Below the pieces are notes generated by a model, which did no database searches, had not been told where the DNA came from, and saw only the letters and a list, made by a program, of their open reading frames with translations. Both the position numbers and the translations under genes were made by a program. A stretch of DNA of 64,000 bases from Magnetospirillum fulvum. GTDB lineage: Bacteria > Pseudomonadota > Alphaproteobacteria > Rhodospirillales > Magnetospirillaceae. Positions within the stretch are counted from its first letter, which is position 1; every line of letters begins with the position of its first letter. The DNA is taken from assembly GCF_900108475.1 (NCBI RefSeq), contig NZ_FNWO01000006.1, forward strand, positions 1 to 64,000, read 5' to 3'. Positions 1 through 14,065 of the stretch are shown here, one piece after another.

Positions 1-10
1 TTCGGCGCAC

Positions 11-44
11 ACCGGGTCGCGCAAATCGACTTGCGCGACCCGGT
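11..44. repeat. Perfect 14-bp inverted repeat with 6-nt loop
   Basis: Arms 11-24 and 31-44 are exact reverse complements (ACCGGGTCGCGCAA and its complement) around loop ATCGAC. No T-run follows on either side, so this is not a standard Rho-independent terminator. It may be the hairpin end of a gene or mobile element lying left of the window. Confidence 0.6.
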
Positions 45-60
45 GGATTAGGATGCCCTA

Positions 61-110
61 ACTGTCACCCATGTCCCCGAACACCTGTTACCCATCTCTC
101 CGGTCTAAAC
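61..110. mobile_element. Possible insertion-sequence end with repeated transposase-binding-like motif
   Basis: Two similar 17-bp direct repeats, TGTCACCCATGTCCCCG at 63-79 and TGTTACCCATCTCTCCG at 86-102, lie 23 bp apart. Tandem TGTYACCCAT motifs resemble the multi-repeat termini of IS21/IS481-type elements. The transposase would have to lie left of position 1, so this rests on the terminal pattern alone, from memory. Confidence 0.3.
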
Positions 111-156
111 ACCCGTGAGGAGAGAGCGGGGCTTTTGTCTCGTAACGATCGGTCGA

Positions 157-1575
157 TCAGACCTGAGGCAGTTCGCTCGATCCCATCAGATAGGCGTCGA
201 CGGCACGCGCCGCCTGACGGCCTTCGCGGATCGCCCACACCACCAGGCTCTGGCCGCGGCGGATGTCACCGGCGGCGAACACCTTGGGGTTCGAGGTGCG
301 ATAGGCGACGGTGTCGGCCTTGACGTTGCCGCGCTGGTCCTTGTCCAGCCCCAGACCGTCGATCAGGCCTTGATGGATCGGATGGACGAAACCCATCGCC
401 AGCAGGACCAGATCGGCTTCGAGGTGGAACTCGGTGCCGGGGATCGGCTGGAACTTCGCATCGACCTCGGTGCAATCCAGCCCGGAGAGACGGCCATCGG
501 TCCCGGTGAAGCGGACGGTGGCAACCGACCAGCGACGGTCGCAGCCCTCGTCATGCGACGACGAGGTCCGCAGCTTGTTCGGCCATTTCGGCCAGGTCAC
601 CGCCTTGTTTTCCTTCTCGGGCGGACGGGGCATGATCTCGATCTGGGTGACCGAGGCCGCGCCCTGGCGGTTCGAGGTGCCGACGCAATCGGCACCGGTA
701 TCGCCGCCGCCGATCACCACCACCTTCTTGCCGGTGGCGAGGATATCGGCCACACCGACCGGTTCGCCGCTGTTGCGGCGGTTCTGCTGGGTCAGGAATT
801 CCATCGCGAAATGGACCCCGCCCAGGTCGCGGCCGGGCACCGGCAGATTGCGCGGGCTTTCCGAGCCGCCGGTCAGCACGACGGCGTCGAAGCCATCGAG
901 CAGGGCCTGGGGCGAGACGTCGCGGCCGACCTGAGTGTTGGCGCGGATTTCGACGCCCTCGGCCTGCATCTGCTGGACGCGACGGTCGATCACCGCCTTG
1001 TCGAGCTTGAAGTCGGGGATGCCATAACGGAGCAGACCGCCGACCTTGGCGTTCTTTTCAAACAGAACGACGTCGTGACCGGCCCGGGCCAACTGCTGCG
1101 CCGCTGCCAGACCGGCGGGACCGGCACCGACCACGGCGACTTTCTTGCCCGAGCGCTTCTGCGCGACCTCGGGAACGATCCAGCCCTCGGCCCAGCCGCG
1201 CTCGACGATCGCATGCTCGATCGTCTTGATCGCCACCGGCTCGTCGGTGAGGTTCAAGGTGCACGACGCCTCGCACGGCGCCGGGCAGATCCGGCCGGTG
1301 AATTCCGGGAAGTTGTTGGTGGAGTGGAGAACCTCCAACGCGTCCTTCCAGCGGTTGCGGTAAACCAGATCGTTCCAGTCCGGAATGATATTGTTGACCG
1401 GGCAGCCCTGATGGCAGAACGGCACGCCGCAATCCATGCAGCGGGCGCCCTGCCGGGTCAGTTCGTCCTGATCCAGCGGCACGGTGAATTCGTGGTAGTT
1501 CCGCACGCGCTCGGCCACCGGCTGATAGCTGGGGGTCTTGCGCTCGAATTCCTTAAATCCCGTCGGCTTTCCCAT
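157..1575 (-). CDS. gltD: Glutamate synthase [NADPH] small subunit
   Basis: The 472-aa beta subunit of glutamate synthase passes electrons from NADPH through FAD and 4Fe-4S clusters to GltB for reductive conversion of 2-oxoglutarate and glutamine to two glutamates. The N-terminal half holds the two cysteine-rich cluster motifs ([14 protein letters not shown] and CPAPCEASC). A dinucleotide-binding glycine motif [14 protein letters not shown] follows, and a second one ([12 protein letters not shown]) lies further on. Length and motif order match the family. It begins 1 bp after the gltB stop on the same strand, so gltBD is one transcript with gltB first. Cytoplasmic. Confidence 0.96.
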   Translation of the reverse strand: MGKPTGFKEFERKTPSYQPVAERVRNYHEFTVPLDQDELTRQGARCMDCGVPFCHQGCPVNNIIPDWNDLVYRNRWKDALEVLHSTNNFPEFTGRICPAPCEASCTLNLTDEPVAIKTIEHAIVERGWAEGWIVPEVAQKRSGKKVAVVGAGPAGLAAAQQLARAGHDVVLFEKNAKVGGLLRYGIPDFKLDKAVIDRRVQQMQAEGVEIRANTQVGRDVSPQALLDGFDAVVLTGGSESPRNLPVPGRDLGGVHFAMEFLTQQNRRNSGEPVGVADILATGKKVVVIGGGDTGADCVGTSNRQGAASVTQIEIMPRPPEKENKAVTWPKWPNKLRTSSSHDEGCDRRWSVATVRFTGTDGRLSGLDCTEVDAKFQPIPGTEFHLEADLVLLAMGFVHPIHQGLIDGLGLDKDQRGNVKADTVAYRTSNPKVFAAGDIRRGQSLVVWAIREGRQAARAVDAYLMGSSELPQV

Positions 1576-1576
1576 C

Positions 1577-6205
<4,629 letters not shown>

Positions 6206-6413
6206 CTTTACTTCACTTCCTTATTCCCCACCGCACGAACCTAAGGGGTGCGTCGGCGTTATCCACCACAGCGTCGGCCGCGCGGGCACGACCGTTCCTT
6301 ACCCCGCGCGCGTCCTCGCGACCGGGCAAAGTGGACTACATAAGCCATTCCGTCGGCTTCGCCAAGTGTCGGCTGTGGGGGGGGACTTTTTCCCGTCGTG
6401 ACGGGGAGCGCCG

Positions 6414-6446
6414 GAACAAAAAACGGCCGGGCAGAACGCCCGGCCG
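6414..6446 (-). terminator. Rho-independent terminator of the chemoreceptor gene
   Basis: A 9-bp perfect stem (6424-6432 with 6438-6446, CGGCCGGGC and its complement) has a 5-nt loop. On the minus strand it is followed by a T-rich run (6414-6423). It lies 30 bp past the stop of the chemoreceptor at 6476. Confidence 0.85.
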
Positions 6447-6475
6447 CCGGTCGGGGGGACCTCGCTCGAAACGGT

Positions 6476-7807
6476 TCAGATCACCTGACGCAACTCGGTC
6501 ATAAACGCGCCGACGGCACTGCCCAACGTCTCGGACTGGCGCGACAATTGTCCGGCGGCGACCAGGACATTGGCGGCGGCATGACCGGTTTCCTCGGCTC
6601 CTTGCGACAATCGGTGGACATTGGCGCTGACCTCGGTGGTCCCCTGCGCGGCCCGTTCGACGTTAAGCGCGATCTCGCGGGTCGAGGCCCCCTGCTGCTC
6701 GACGGCGGCGGCGATGATCGCGGCATATTCGCCGACTTTGCCGATAGTCGCGGCAATCGAGCGGATCGCTTCGGCGGAATTGACCGTCGCCGCCTGCACC
6801 GCGGCGATTTGCGAGCCGATCTCGCTGGTGGCGCGAGAAGTTTGGGTCGCCAGTACCTTGACCTCGCCCGCGACGACGGCAAAGCCCTTGCCCGCCTCGC
6901 CCGCCCGGGCCGCCTCGATCGTCGCGTTCAGGGCCAGCAGGTTGGTCTGCGCCGCAATATCGGTGATCAGACTGACCACCTCGCCGATCCGGGTCGAGGC
7001 CTCCGACAGCCCCATCACCAGATCGTTGGTCCGCCCGGCCTGAGCCACGGCGTCGGACGAGATCGTCGAGGATTGGGTCACCTGGGTGTTGATTTCCCGG
7101 ACCGCAGTCGCCAGTTCGTCGGCGGCGGCGGCGACGGTCTGGACGTTGCTCGACGCCTCTTCAGCGGCGGCGGCGACAGCGGCGGCGGTCGAACAGGTGG
7201 AGGCGGCGGTCTGCTCCATCCCCTCGGCGGTGGCGTGCAGTTCGGCGGCGGCGGCGGCGGTCAACCGCACCACCTCGCCCACCGTGTCTTCGAACTTGCG
7301 GGTCACCGCCCCGAAATTGTGGACTTTCTGCTCGATCGCGGCGGTGGCGGAATTGATCATCCGCGCCCCCACCAGAAAATTTCCCAGCATGCCGCGTTCG
7401 ATGATGCGGCGGTAATAGCTGCCCCGGCTGACCGATCCCATCGACGCGGTCGCCTCGCGGACGAAGGAATCGGTGCGGTCGATCAGTTCGTTGATCGAAT
7501 CCTTCAACTCGCCGACGATTCCGGCTTCGTCGATTCCGACCAGACGGGCCTCGAAATCGCCCCGCGCAACCGCCTTGACCGTCATCGCCGAGGCCAGCAG
7601 CACCAGCCGGACCCGCCGCAGCATCAACAGGGTCGCCACCGACAATCCGAAGGTCAGAATCGAGATCGACAGCGTCACCCCGGACAAGTCGTCCATCAGC
7701 CATCCCTCGATCACGATCGCGAAGGCAGCCGCCATTGTCGCCATCGCGGCGGCGCGGGCCTTGTAGAGAGAGGACCGGCGACTAGAGAGAGAAGATAAAC
7801 TGGTCAT
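6476..7807 (-). CDS. Methyl-accepting chemotaxis protein, Aer-like membrane half
   Basis: A 443-aa chemoreceptor. Two hydrophobic segments (about residues 18-38 and 44-62) are joined by a very short loop, so there is no periplasmic ligand domain. A HAMP-like stretch and a long helical signalling domain follow. The conserved tip reads [21 protein letters not shown] and then [13 protein letters not shown], the CheA/CheW contact. This hairpin topology is that of the aerotaxis receptor Aer, but the PAS domain is missing. It is encoded by the gene immediately upstream, whose last 26 bases overlap this start. Probably a two-protein redox/energy taxis receptor. A terminator lies 30 bp downstream. 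Confidence 0.9.
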   Translation of the reverse strand: MTSLSSLSSRRSSLYKARAAAMATMAAAFAIVIEGWLMDDLSGVTLSISILTFGLSVATLLMLRRVRLVLLASAMTVKAVARGDFEARLVGIDEAGIVGELKDSINELIDRTDSFVREATASMGSVSRGSYYRRIIERGMLGNFLVGARMINSATAAIEQKVHNFGAVTRKFEDTVGEVVRLTAAAAAELHATAEGMEQTAASTCSTAAAVAAAAEEASSNVQTVAAAADELATAVREINTQVTQSSTISSDAVAQAGRTNDLVMGLSEASTRIGEVVSLITDIAAQTNLLALNATIEAARAGEAGKGFAVVAGEVKVLATQTSRATSEIGSQIAAVQAATVNSAEAIRSIAATIGKVGEYAAIIAAAVEQQGASTREIALNVERAAQGTTEVSANVHRLSQGAEETGHAAANVLVAAGQLSRQSETLGSAVGAFMTELRQVI

Positions 7808-8306
7808 AGCCGACCCCCTTTTTCTGAAGCATCTCGCGGAGATAATCTTCGGCGGCTTTGATTCCGCTTTCGGGATCGGGAGCTTGCCGCTCCAACTCGT
7901 TCAGCGTTTGGTAAAGCGGCATGATCGCCCCGGTCAGCACACTCCGCTCGGGAACGCGGCGGTTAGAGTGGAAGCCGACGATCCGCTGATCGGTATCGAA
8001 GCTGGGCGTGACATGGGCAAAAACCCAGTAATGATTGCCTAATCTTGTTCGGTTGATGACATAGGCAAACATTTCTTTGCCGGACGTCAGCCTGTTCCAC
8101 ATCTTCCGGAACATACTGTGGGGCATATCGGGATGGCGGATCATGTTATGGGGCTTGCCCAACACGTCCTTTTCCCGAAATTCGCTCACTTCAAGGAATG
8201 TCTTGTTGGCATAAGTGATCACACCAAGCGGGTTCGTCTTGGTAACGATCACCTGCCCCTCGTCAAAAAAATTCTCTTTTCCCGTAAGGCGGATCGTATT
8301 GGGCAT
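7782..8306 (-). CDS. Stand-alone Aer-type PAS sensor protein
   Basis: A 174-aa soluble protein. The start at 8306 has an AGGA site 7 bases upstream; an in-frame extension further upstream looks non-coding. Residues 20-120 form a PAS domain very close to the N-terminus of E. coli Aer, including [12 protein letters not shown] at 51-62 and NHYWV at 91-95. Arg57, His58 and Asp60, needed for FAD in Aer, fall at the same residue numbers. Aer Trp79 aligns with Met79. The C-terminal helical tail has no membrane or signalling segment. It overlaps the downstream chemoreceptor by 26 bases, so the two are probably co-translated and form one receptor. Confidence 0.85.
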   Translation of the reverse strand: MPNTIRLTGKENFFDEGQVIVTKTNPLGVITYANKTFLEVSEFREKDVLGKPHNMIRHPDMPHSMFRKMWNRLTSGKEMFAYVINRTRLGNHYWVFAHVTPSFDTDQRIVGFHSNRRVPERSVLTGAIMPLYQTLNELERQAPDPESGIKAAEDYLREMLQKKGVGYDQFIFSL

Positions 8307-8732
8307 GGGAAGATCCTTCCTCGGCTGCTCAGTCGCGGGATCGGATTGCCACGTATCTGTTCGCTCCGGCATCCACCGACATTCCCGTTTCCCCCGAAAC
8401 CGTCGGCGAGACAAGACCAAAGGCACAAGCCGATAGTGCACCATAACGCAGCCTTTCGGCCATAGGGCGAACACCCTACTAGTCATCGTTTTTTTGTATC
8501 TTGTGTTAACATCCATTTACACGACGCGAATCACGTCTCTGAATTATAATTTAATATTAAAGAATACAGTCTTAATTTTGCTCCAGAGACAGAATTCGCC
8601 CAGTTAATCTGCGACAAAGACTAGCATTCGCAAGAGCAGCGCCGCGCCATAGAAATAATATCTTTAAGGGTGGATTGGCGGAGCCCTGGCCACACCGATC
8701 GCGCATTATTGAAGGAACGCTACGGTTCGCCA
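8307..8732. other. Gene-free stretch between the PAS protein and aat
   Basis: 426 bp. The right part (about 8535-8580) is markedly AT-rich compared with the rest of the window, and the part next to 8306 should hold the promoter of the split Aer pair. I found no convincing sigma-28 or sigma-54 site and no conserved open frame. Confidence 0.4.
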
Positions 8733-9365
8733 CTATTCCGCCAGGGCGGCTTCCCACCCCAGGCCGGGCGAGGGATCGAACTGGGCCGGACAGTGCAAGG
8801 CGTCGGACAGGCGGCGACGATAATCCTGGCGAGGAATCTCGATCGCACCGAACTGGCTCAGATGAGCGGTGACAAACTGGGTGTCGAGCAGACGGAACCC
8901 GCCCGCTTTCAGCCGCGCCACCAGATGAACCAGAGCCACTTTCGAAGCGTCGGTGCGGCGCGAGAACATGCTTTCGCCAAAGAATGCCCCTCCCAACGCC
9001 AGCCCGTACAGCCCGCCGACCAGCGCCTCGCCCTGCCACGCCTCGACCGAATGGGCCAGCCCGCGTTCGTGCAGATCGACGAACAGGCGGATGATCGAAT
9101 CGTTGATCCAGGTTTCGGGCCGGTCGGAAGTGGCCTCGCCGCACGCGCGCATCACCGCCTCGAACGCGCTGTCGCAGCGGATCTCGACCTCCCCGCGCCG
9201 CAGCGTCCGGCGCAGGCGGTGGGAGACGCGAAACCCGTCCAACGGCAAGATACCGCGCAATTCGGGATCGACCCAGTACAACCGGGGGTCGGTGCGGCTG
9301 CGCGCCATCGGGAAGATACCGGCGGCATAGGCGTGCAGCAGCAGGTCGGCGGTCAACGCCCGCAT
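8733..9365 (-). CDS. aat: Leucyl/phenylalanyl-tRNA--protein transferase
   Basis: A 210-aa enzyme of the N-degron pathway. It transfers Leu or Phe from charged tRNA to proteins with N-terminal Arg or Lys, marking them for ClpS/ClpAP. The start at 9365 ([20 protein letters not shown]) is chosen because GGGGAGGGG precedes it; a start 20 codons earlier encodes non-family sequence. Family features include [29 protein letters not shown] and [19 protein letters not shown]. Full length. It is divergent from nadV with about 110 bp between starts. Cytoplasmic. Confidence 0.95.
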   Translation of the reverse strand: MRALTADLLLHAYAAGIFPMARSRTDPRLYWVDPELRGILPLDGFRVSHRLRRTLRRGEVEIRCDSAFEAVMRACGEATSDRPETWINDSIIRLFVDLHERGLAHSVEAWQGEALVGGLYGLALGGAFFGESMFSRRTDASKVALVHLVARLKAGGFRLLDTQFVTAHLSQFGAIEIPRQDYRRRLSDALHCPAQFDPSPGLGWEAALAE

Positions 9366-9475
9366 CGCCCCTCCCCCGGCCCGGCGGCATTGCAAGCAGT
9401 TGCCCACCCCCGCCGCATCGTCCATATTTCAGGCATCCATCCCTCCTGCACAAACAATGATCGGAACTGCACGCC

Positions 9476-10891
9476 ATGGGGGCCGAGTACAACCCGATTT
9501 TGGCCGTCGATAGCTATAAAGCCAGCCATAAATGGCAATATCCCGACGGCACCGCGCATGTGTCTTCCTATATCGAGGCCCGCACCGACAAAAGCGGGCT
9601 GGAGGTTCCGGGAACGCTGGTCTTCGGGTTGCTGCCCCATTTACGGCGACTGGCCGACACTCCGGTCACCGAGGCGGCGATCGCCCAGGCCAAGACGCTG
9701 TTCTCCGCCCATGGCGTCCCGTTCTTCGAAGAGGGCTGGCGGCGCATCCTCGACCGTCATCACGGCCGCCTGCCGATTGAAATCCGCGCCGTCGCCGAAG
9801 GCAGTGTGGTGCCGTTCTCGAATGCGCTGGTCCAGGTCGTCAACACCGACCCCGAAGCGTTCTGGCTGACATCCTATCTCGAAACCGGGCTGCAACGGGC
9901 CTTGTGGTATCCCTCGACGGTGGCGACGGTCTCTTGGGCGGTCAAGCGGATCTTGCTCGAATTCTGGCGCACCACCTCGGACGCGCCGGTCGAAAGCCTT
10001 GATTTCAAGCTGCACGATTTCGGCGCGCGCGGGGCGTCGTCGGCCGAATCCGCCGCGCTGGGGGGCATGGCCCATCTGGTCAATTTCAAGGGCACCGACA
10101 CCGTCGAGGCGCTGCTGGCCGCCGCCGAATATTACGGCGAGCCGATGGCCGGGTTCTCGATTCCCGCCGCCGAACACTCGACCATCACCTGTTGGGGCCG
10201 CGACGGCGAGGCCGACGCCTATGCCAACATGCTGCGCCAGTTCGGCGGGCCGGGCCGTCTTGTCGCGGTGGTGTCGGATTCCTATGACGTCTTCCACGCG
10301 GTCGAAGCCCTGTGGGGCGGCAAGCTGCGCCAGCAGGTGCTCGACATGGGCGGAACCCTGGTGATCCGCCCGGATTCCGGCGACCCGGTCGAAGTCGTCG
10401 CGCTGGTGCTGAAGCTGGCGGCCAAAGCCTTCGGCACCGAACGCAATGCCAAGGGCTATGAGGTGTTGAACCCGGCGGTGCGGGTGATCCAGGGCGACGG
10501 CATCACCCCCCGCACCATCCGCGCCATTCTGGAGCGGATGAAGGCCGACCGCTTCGCCATCGACAATATCGCGTTCGGAATGGGCGGCGCCCTGCTGCAA
10601 AAGGTCGATCGCGACACCTTTTCCTGGGCGATGAAGGCGTCGGCGGTCGAGGGCGGCGGACTCTGGCGCGACGTCTACAAAGACCCGGTCACCGACCAGA
10701 GCAAGGGATCGAAGCGCGGACGCCTTGCCCTCACCCGCGACGCAAGCGGGGTCTGGCGCACCGTCCCGGTTGAAACCTGCCCCGAGGCCGACAATCTGCT
10801 GCGGCCGGTGTTCCGCGACGGGGAGATTCTGTCCACCCCCCGCTTCGGTGAAATCCGCGCCCGCGCCGAGGCCGCCTTGCGAGAGCCGTAA
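9476..10891 (+). CDS. nadV: Nicotinamide phosphoribosyltransferase
   Basis: A 471-aa enzyme of the NAMPT/NadV family, converting nicotinamide and PRPP to NMN in a one-step NAD salvage route. Diagnostic stretches are LAVDSYKASHKWQYP near the N-terminus, PAAEHSTITCWG around residue 230 (the His phosphorylated in human NAMPT), VSDSYDVFHA, IRPDSGDPVE, VIQGDGI and IENIAFG-like DNIAFGMGG. These separate it from nicotinate phosphoribosyltransferase PncB. Its TAA stop is part of the 6-bp target duplication of the inverted-repeat element that follows, so the element inserted exactly at the stop codon without changing the protein. Confidence 0.93.
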   Translation: MGAEYNPILAVDSYKASHKWQYPDGTAHVSSYIEARTDKSGLEVPGTLVFGLLPHLRRLADTPVTEAAIAQAKTLFSAHGVPFFEEGWRRILDRHHGRLPIEIRAVAEGSVVPFSNALVQVVNTDPEAFWLTSYLETGLQRALWYPSTVATVSWAVKRILLEFWRTTSDAPVESLDFKLHDFGARGASSAESAALGGMAHLVNFKGTDTVEALLAAAEYYGEPMAGFSIPAAEHSTITCWGRDGEADAYANMLRQFGGPGRLVAVVSDSYDVFHAVEALWGGKLRQQVLDMGGTLVIRPDSGDPVEVVALVLKLAAKAFGTERNAKGYEVLNPAVRVIQGDGITPRTIRAILERMKADRFAIDNIAFGMGGALLQKVDRDTFSWAMKASAVEGGGLWRDVYKDPVTDQSKGSKRGRLALTRDASGVWRTVPVETCPEADNLLRPVFRDGEILSTPRFGEIRARAEAALREP

Positions 10892-10894
10892 CTA

Positions 10895-11158
10895 GTCTCC
10901 CGTGAAAAAGTCCCTCGCTGTCGCTCGGTGTACTTTTTCCCGTTGGATTAAAAGGAGAAAAATGGGCTAGGGGCGGCCCAGCGCCCATTTTTCGTGTTGT
11001 CTGTTTCACCAGCCTCCGAAGCCGTGGGCGTCGCCCATCGGCCTCGGAGGGAACCAAATCCATCCCCGCGCGGAAAGCTTGATTGAGCACGGGGATTCTT
11101 TTTGAACCGGGGAAAAGTACACTGAGGCCAAAGGCCGAAGGACTTTTTCACGACCGAC
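10895..11158. mobile_element. MITE-like inverted-repeat element, copy 1 (264 bp)
   Basis: A 264-bp element flanked by the direct repeat TAACTA (10889-10894 and 11159-11164), a 6-bp target duplication. The ends form imperfect inverted repeats of about 45 bp, both starting GTC and sharing GTGAAAAAGTCC followed by GTGTACTTTT. It has no transposase gene, so it is non-autonomous. It is identical to copy 2 (15832-16095) except for one base (T here, G there, at about 11096). It holds a two-way terminator (10958-10992) and strong internal hairpins. The duplicated target supplies the stop codon of nadV on the left and that of the aminopeptidase on the right. Confidence 0.88.
10958..10992. terminator. 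Two-way Rho-independent terminator inside MITE copy 1
   Basis: A 10-bp stem AAAAATGGGC (10958-10967) pairs with GCCCATTTTT (10983-10992). The A-run on one side and the T-run on the other make it usable in both directions. It lies between the convergent nadV and aminopeptidase genes. Confidence 0.7.
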
Positions 11159-11161
11159 TAA

Positions 11162-12997
11162 CTACCCCGCCAGCGGACGAGTCGCGGCCGCCAGCCACGC
11201 GGCGGCGGGGCCGTCAAGCAGCGGCCCGATCTCGTCTTGGACCCGGGCGTGATAGGCGTTAAGCCACGCCGTCTCGACCGGATCGAGCAAAGCGGCCTCG
11301 ATCAGGGCGCGGTCGATCGGCACCAGGGTCAGCGTCTCGAAGCCGAGCAGCGGACGCTCGGTCTCGGGCGCGACCGGCAGGGCGACGACCTGAAGCAGAG
11401 TCTCGATCCGGATACCATAGGCCCCGGCCTTGTAATAGCCCGGCTCGTTCGACAGGATCATTCCCGGCTGGAGGGCAACGCTGTTGCCAGCCTTGGAAAT
11501 CCGCTGCGGCCCCTCATGCACCGACAGATAGCTGCCGACGCCGTGACCGGTGCCGTGATCGTAATCGAGCCCCTCGCTCCACAGCGGCAGCCGCGCCAGC
11601 ACGTCGAGTTGGCTGCCAGAGGTGCCGACGGGAAAACGGGCGCGGGCAATGGCGATATGGCCCTTCAGCACCAGGGTAAAGCGCCGCCGCTCCTCGGCCC
11701 CGACCGGACCGATCGCGACGGTGCGGGTGATGTCGGTGGTGCCGTCGAGATATTGCCCGCCGGAATCGACCAGATAGAGGTCGCCCGCCGCCAGCACCCG
11801 GTTGGTCGCAGGCGACGAGCGGTAATGGACGATCGCCCCGTTCGGCCCCGCGCCGGAGATGGTATCGAACGACAATCCGCGATAAAGCGCTCCTTCGGCG
11901 CGGAAGCGCTCCAATTGCGCGGCGGCGCTCAGTTCATCGACGCGGCCAGAGGGCGCTTCCGCGTCCAGCCAGCAGAGGAAGCGGACCATCGCCACCGCGT
12001 CGCGGCGGTGCGCCGCCCGCGCCCCCTCGCTTTCCGCCGCGTTCTTACAGGCTTTGGGCAATTGACAGAGGTCGGGGCCGCGCTCGATCTGCGCCCCGGC
12101 CAGACTGAGCCGCTCGACGACATAAAACGACGCGGCGGCGGCATCGATCCGCACCCGCCGCGCCTCGGCCCCCAATTGGTGCAACGCCGCGTCCAGCGCC
12201 TCGGGCGGGGCGGGTCTGACCGCCGGACCAAGATGCTCGGCCAGACCGGGAATGGTCAGCTTGGCCGGGTCGATGAACAGATCGACCGTCGCATCGGCAT
12301 GCAGGATCGCGAAAGACAGCGGCACCGGACAATAGGCGACGTCGCCGCCGCGGATATTGAGCAACCAGGCGATCGAATCCGGCGCGGTCAGAACCAAGGC
12401 GTCGCCGCCCTCGGCGCGCAGGGTGGCGGCGATTTCGGCCCGCTTGTCCTCGGAACTGCGCCCGGCCAGCGCCAGCGGATGAGTCTCGACCGGCACCCGA
12501 GGCGGTGCGGGCCGGTCCGTCACCCACACCGCGTCGAGCGGATTGTCGGCACAGGCGACCAGTTCGGCGCCGACACGGGCGCAGGCGCGCCGCAACGGCT
12601 CGACCTGATCGGCGGTGTGAAGGCGGGGATCGAAGCCCAGCCGGTCGTCTTCGGCCAGCACCCGGACCAGCCAGCGCGGCGGCGGCATATCGAGCAGATG
12701 CAGCGGCTCGAACAGGGTCTGGTCGATCTCGGCGCGGACCTGGAGGGTATAACGCCCGTCGCAAAACACCGCCGCCTTGTCGCGCAGCACCACGGCCAGA
12801 CCGGCCGAGCCGGTAAAGCCGGTCAGCCAGGCCAGACGCTGCGCCGACGGCGGCACATATTCGCCGAGATATTCGTCGGCGCGCGGCACGATAAAGCCGG
12901 TCAGGCCGCGCCGAGCCAGTTCGGCCCGCAACATTGCCAGCCGCTCGCTCCGCGCCGCCGCCGCAACGGCGGGCATGTCCACGACGGCGGCGGTCAC
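11162..12997 (-). CDS. pepP: Xaa-Pro aminopeptidase, M24 family
   Basis: A 611-aa metallopeptidase that removes an N-terminal residue preceding proline. Two creatinase-like N-terminal domains precede the pita-bread M24 catalytic domain (about residues 310-560). The five metal ligands are visible: Asp in DSGGQYLDGTTDITRT (two), His in GHGVGSYLSVHEGP, Glu in LSNEPGYY and Glu in GIRIETLL. The length fits the large eukaryotic-like aminopeptidase P branch common in alphaproteobacteria. The GTG start overlaps the stop of the upstream small gene (GTGA). Its stop codon lies in the target duplication of MITE copy 1. Cytoplasmic; symbol used in the broad sense. Confidence 0.9.
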   Translation of the reverse strand: MTAAVVDMPAVAAAARSERLAMLRAELARRGLTGFIVPRADEYLGEYVPPSAQRLAWLTGFTGSAGLAVVLRDKAAVFCDGRYTLQVRAEIDQTLFEPLHLLDMPPPRWLVRVLAEDDRLGFDPRLHTADQVEPLRRACARVGAELVACADNPLDAVWVTDRPAPPRVPVETHPLALAGRSSEDKRAEIAATLRAEGGDALVLTAPDSIAWLLNIRGGDVAYCPVPLSFAILHADATVDLFIDPAKLTIPGLAEHLGPAVRPAPPEALDAALHQLGAEARRVRIDAAAASFYVVERLSLAGAQIERGPDLCQLPKACKNAAESEGARAAHRRDAVAMVRFLCWLDAEAPSGRVDELSAAAQLERFRAEGALYRGLSFDTISGAGPNGAIVHYRSSPATNRVLAAGDLYLVDSGGQYLDGTTDITRTVAIGPVGAEERRRFTLVLKGHIAIARARFPVGTSGSQLDVLARLPLWSEGLDYDHGTGHGVGSYLSVHEGPQRISKAGNSVALQPGMILSNEPGYYKAGAYGIRIETLLQVVALPVAPETERPLLGFETLTLVPIDRALIEAALLDPVETAWLNAYHARVQDEIGPLLDGPAAAWLAAATRPLAG

Positions 12998-13236
12998 ACC
13001 AGGATGTCGAGATAGGTGCCGCGCGCGGCGTTGTTGTCGAGGCTGTCGAGCGGGGTGTCGGCCGACAGCATCCGTCGCCCGCGCGGTCCGTCGGGAGTTG
13101 CACCGCCCGGATTGCCGCCCAGCATCGTAGTAGATGTCTGAGACGTGGTGCGGGGGCGACGGTTGACGACCTCGCGCACCCCTGCGACCGAGCCGCCCAG
13201 GCCGGAAAAAATGTCGCTCGGAGTTTTCTCGACCAT
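12994..13236 (-). CDS. Hypothetical small protein upstream of pepP
   Basis: An 80-aa frame, unrecognised. It is rich in Ser, Thr, Gly and Arg, has no membrane helix, and ends in a more ordered stretch (LDSLDNNAARGTYLDILV). Its stop overlaps the pepP start as GTGA, which favours a translated partner. The ribosome-binding site is weak. No function is assigned. Confidence 0.45.
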   Translation of the reverse strand: MVEKTPSDIFSGLGGSVAGVREVVNRRPRTTSQTSTTMLGGNPGGATPDGPRGRRMLSADTPLDSLDNNAARGTYLDILV

Positions 13237-13280
13237 TGACCGCCCGACTCTAGAAAGACGCTTAACGGTTTACGGTAGCA

Positions 13281-13311
13281 CAAAACCCCGGCCGGACAAA
13301 GCCGACCGGGG
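13281..13311 (-). terminator. Rho-independent terminator of the cytochrome b561 gene
   Basis: The GC-rich hairpin 13286-13311 (CCCCGG arm, one mismatch, loop around CAAAG) is followed on the minus strand by TTTTG. It lies about 20 bp past the cytochrome stop. Confidence 0.7.
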
Positions 13312-13331
13312 CAGCGTCTGCGGGCGTCGAG

Positions 13332-13874
13332 TCAGTTCCGACCGGGCAGCATCCGCCGCAAGGTGGCGTCTTTCTGAACGAAATGATGCTTCAACGCCGC
13401 GCCGACATGGGCCAGCAGCACCAGCGCCAGAATCCAGCCGAACGATTGGTGGGTGAACTCGAACAATTCATGCAGGGCCGGATCCTTCCCGATCAACATG
13501 GGCAGTTCGAAGCCGAGGACGGTGACGGCATGGCCGCCGCTTTGCGACATCAAGATCCCGCCCAGCGGAATCGCCAGGATCAGGGCGTACAGGGCGGCGT
13601 GAACCAGCGACGAGACCAGCCGCTCGGCCGCTCGCGTGCCGGGCAGCGACCGGGGCGGCTGGTGGGTGAAGCGCCAGGCGAGACGGCCGACCGCCAGCAC
13701 CAGAATCAGCACGCCCAGAACCTTGTGCAGCCCGATCAGTTCGCTGCGCGGCGGTCCGTCCAGCATCGCCGCGATGACGTGACCGGCCCCCCACAGCGCG
13801 ACGATGACCAGGGCCATCCCCCAATGGAACAGGGTCGTGACCGTATCGTAACGGTCGGTCGATTGTCTGGACAT
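13332..13874 (-). CDS. Cytochrome b561 family protein
   Basis: A 180-aa four-helix membrane dihaem cytochrome of the bacterial b561 (CybB) type, which moves electrons between quinol and a periplasmic or membrane acceptor. The first helix carries TLFHWGMALVIVALW, with the haem His in the FHW motif. LIGLHKVLGVLILVL, LVHAALYALILAIPL and ELFEFTHQSFGWIL supply further helices and haem-ligand histidines. The ATG at 13874 is preferred over an in-frame TTG three codons earlier because GGAG lies 11 bases upstream. Single-gene unit with its own terminator. Confidence 0.88.
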   Translation of the reverse strand: MSRQSTDRYDTVTTLFHWGMALVIVALWGAGHVIAAMLDGPPRSELIGLHKVLGVLILVLAVGRLAWRFTHQPPRSLPGTRAAERLVSSLVHAALYALILAIPLGGILMSQSGGHAVTVLGFELPMLIGKDPALHELFEFTHQSFGWILALVLLAHVGAALKHHFVQKDATLRRMLPGRN

Positions 13875-14065
13875 GTTCCTCAACTCTCCGGCTGCGCAGA
13901 TTGTCGGATCAGCCTATCAGCGGTCCCGGTCGAGGGCAATCGCCCGGCGGCCTGAGGCGCACAGCATCGCCGCCGCCGTCTGCGGCTCTTCGTTCGCGTT
14001 GACTTTGCCGTCCCAACGCCTAACCTCTGGAACAGGATATGGCTGATGGGGAGGACAGCGAGGCG

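Noticed and set aside
112-138. Terminator-like CCCG...CGGGGCTTTT after gltD
   Set aside because: The stem is only four or five base pairs, and the T-run is on the plus strand, which is the wrong direction for gltBD.
10948-11151. Open frames inside both MITE copies that could encode 65-75 residue proteins
   Set aside because: They overlap strong hairpins and the terminator, have no ribosome-binding site or family features, and their repetition follows from the repeat itself.
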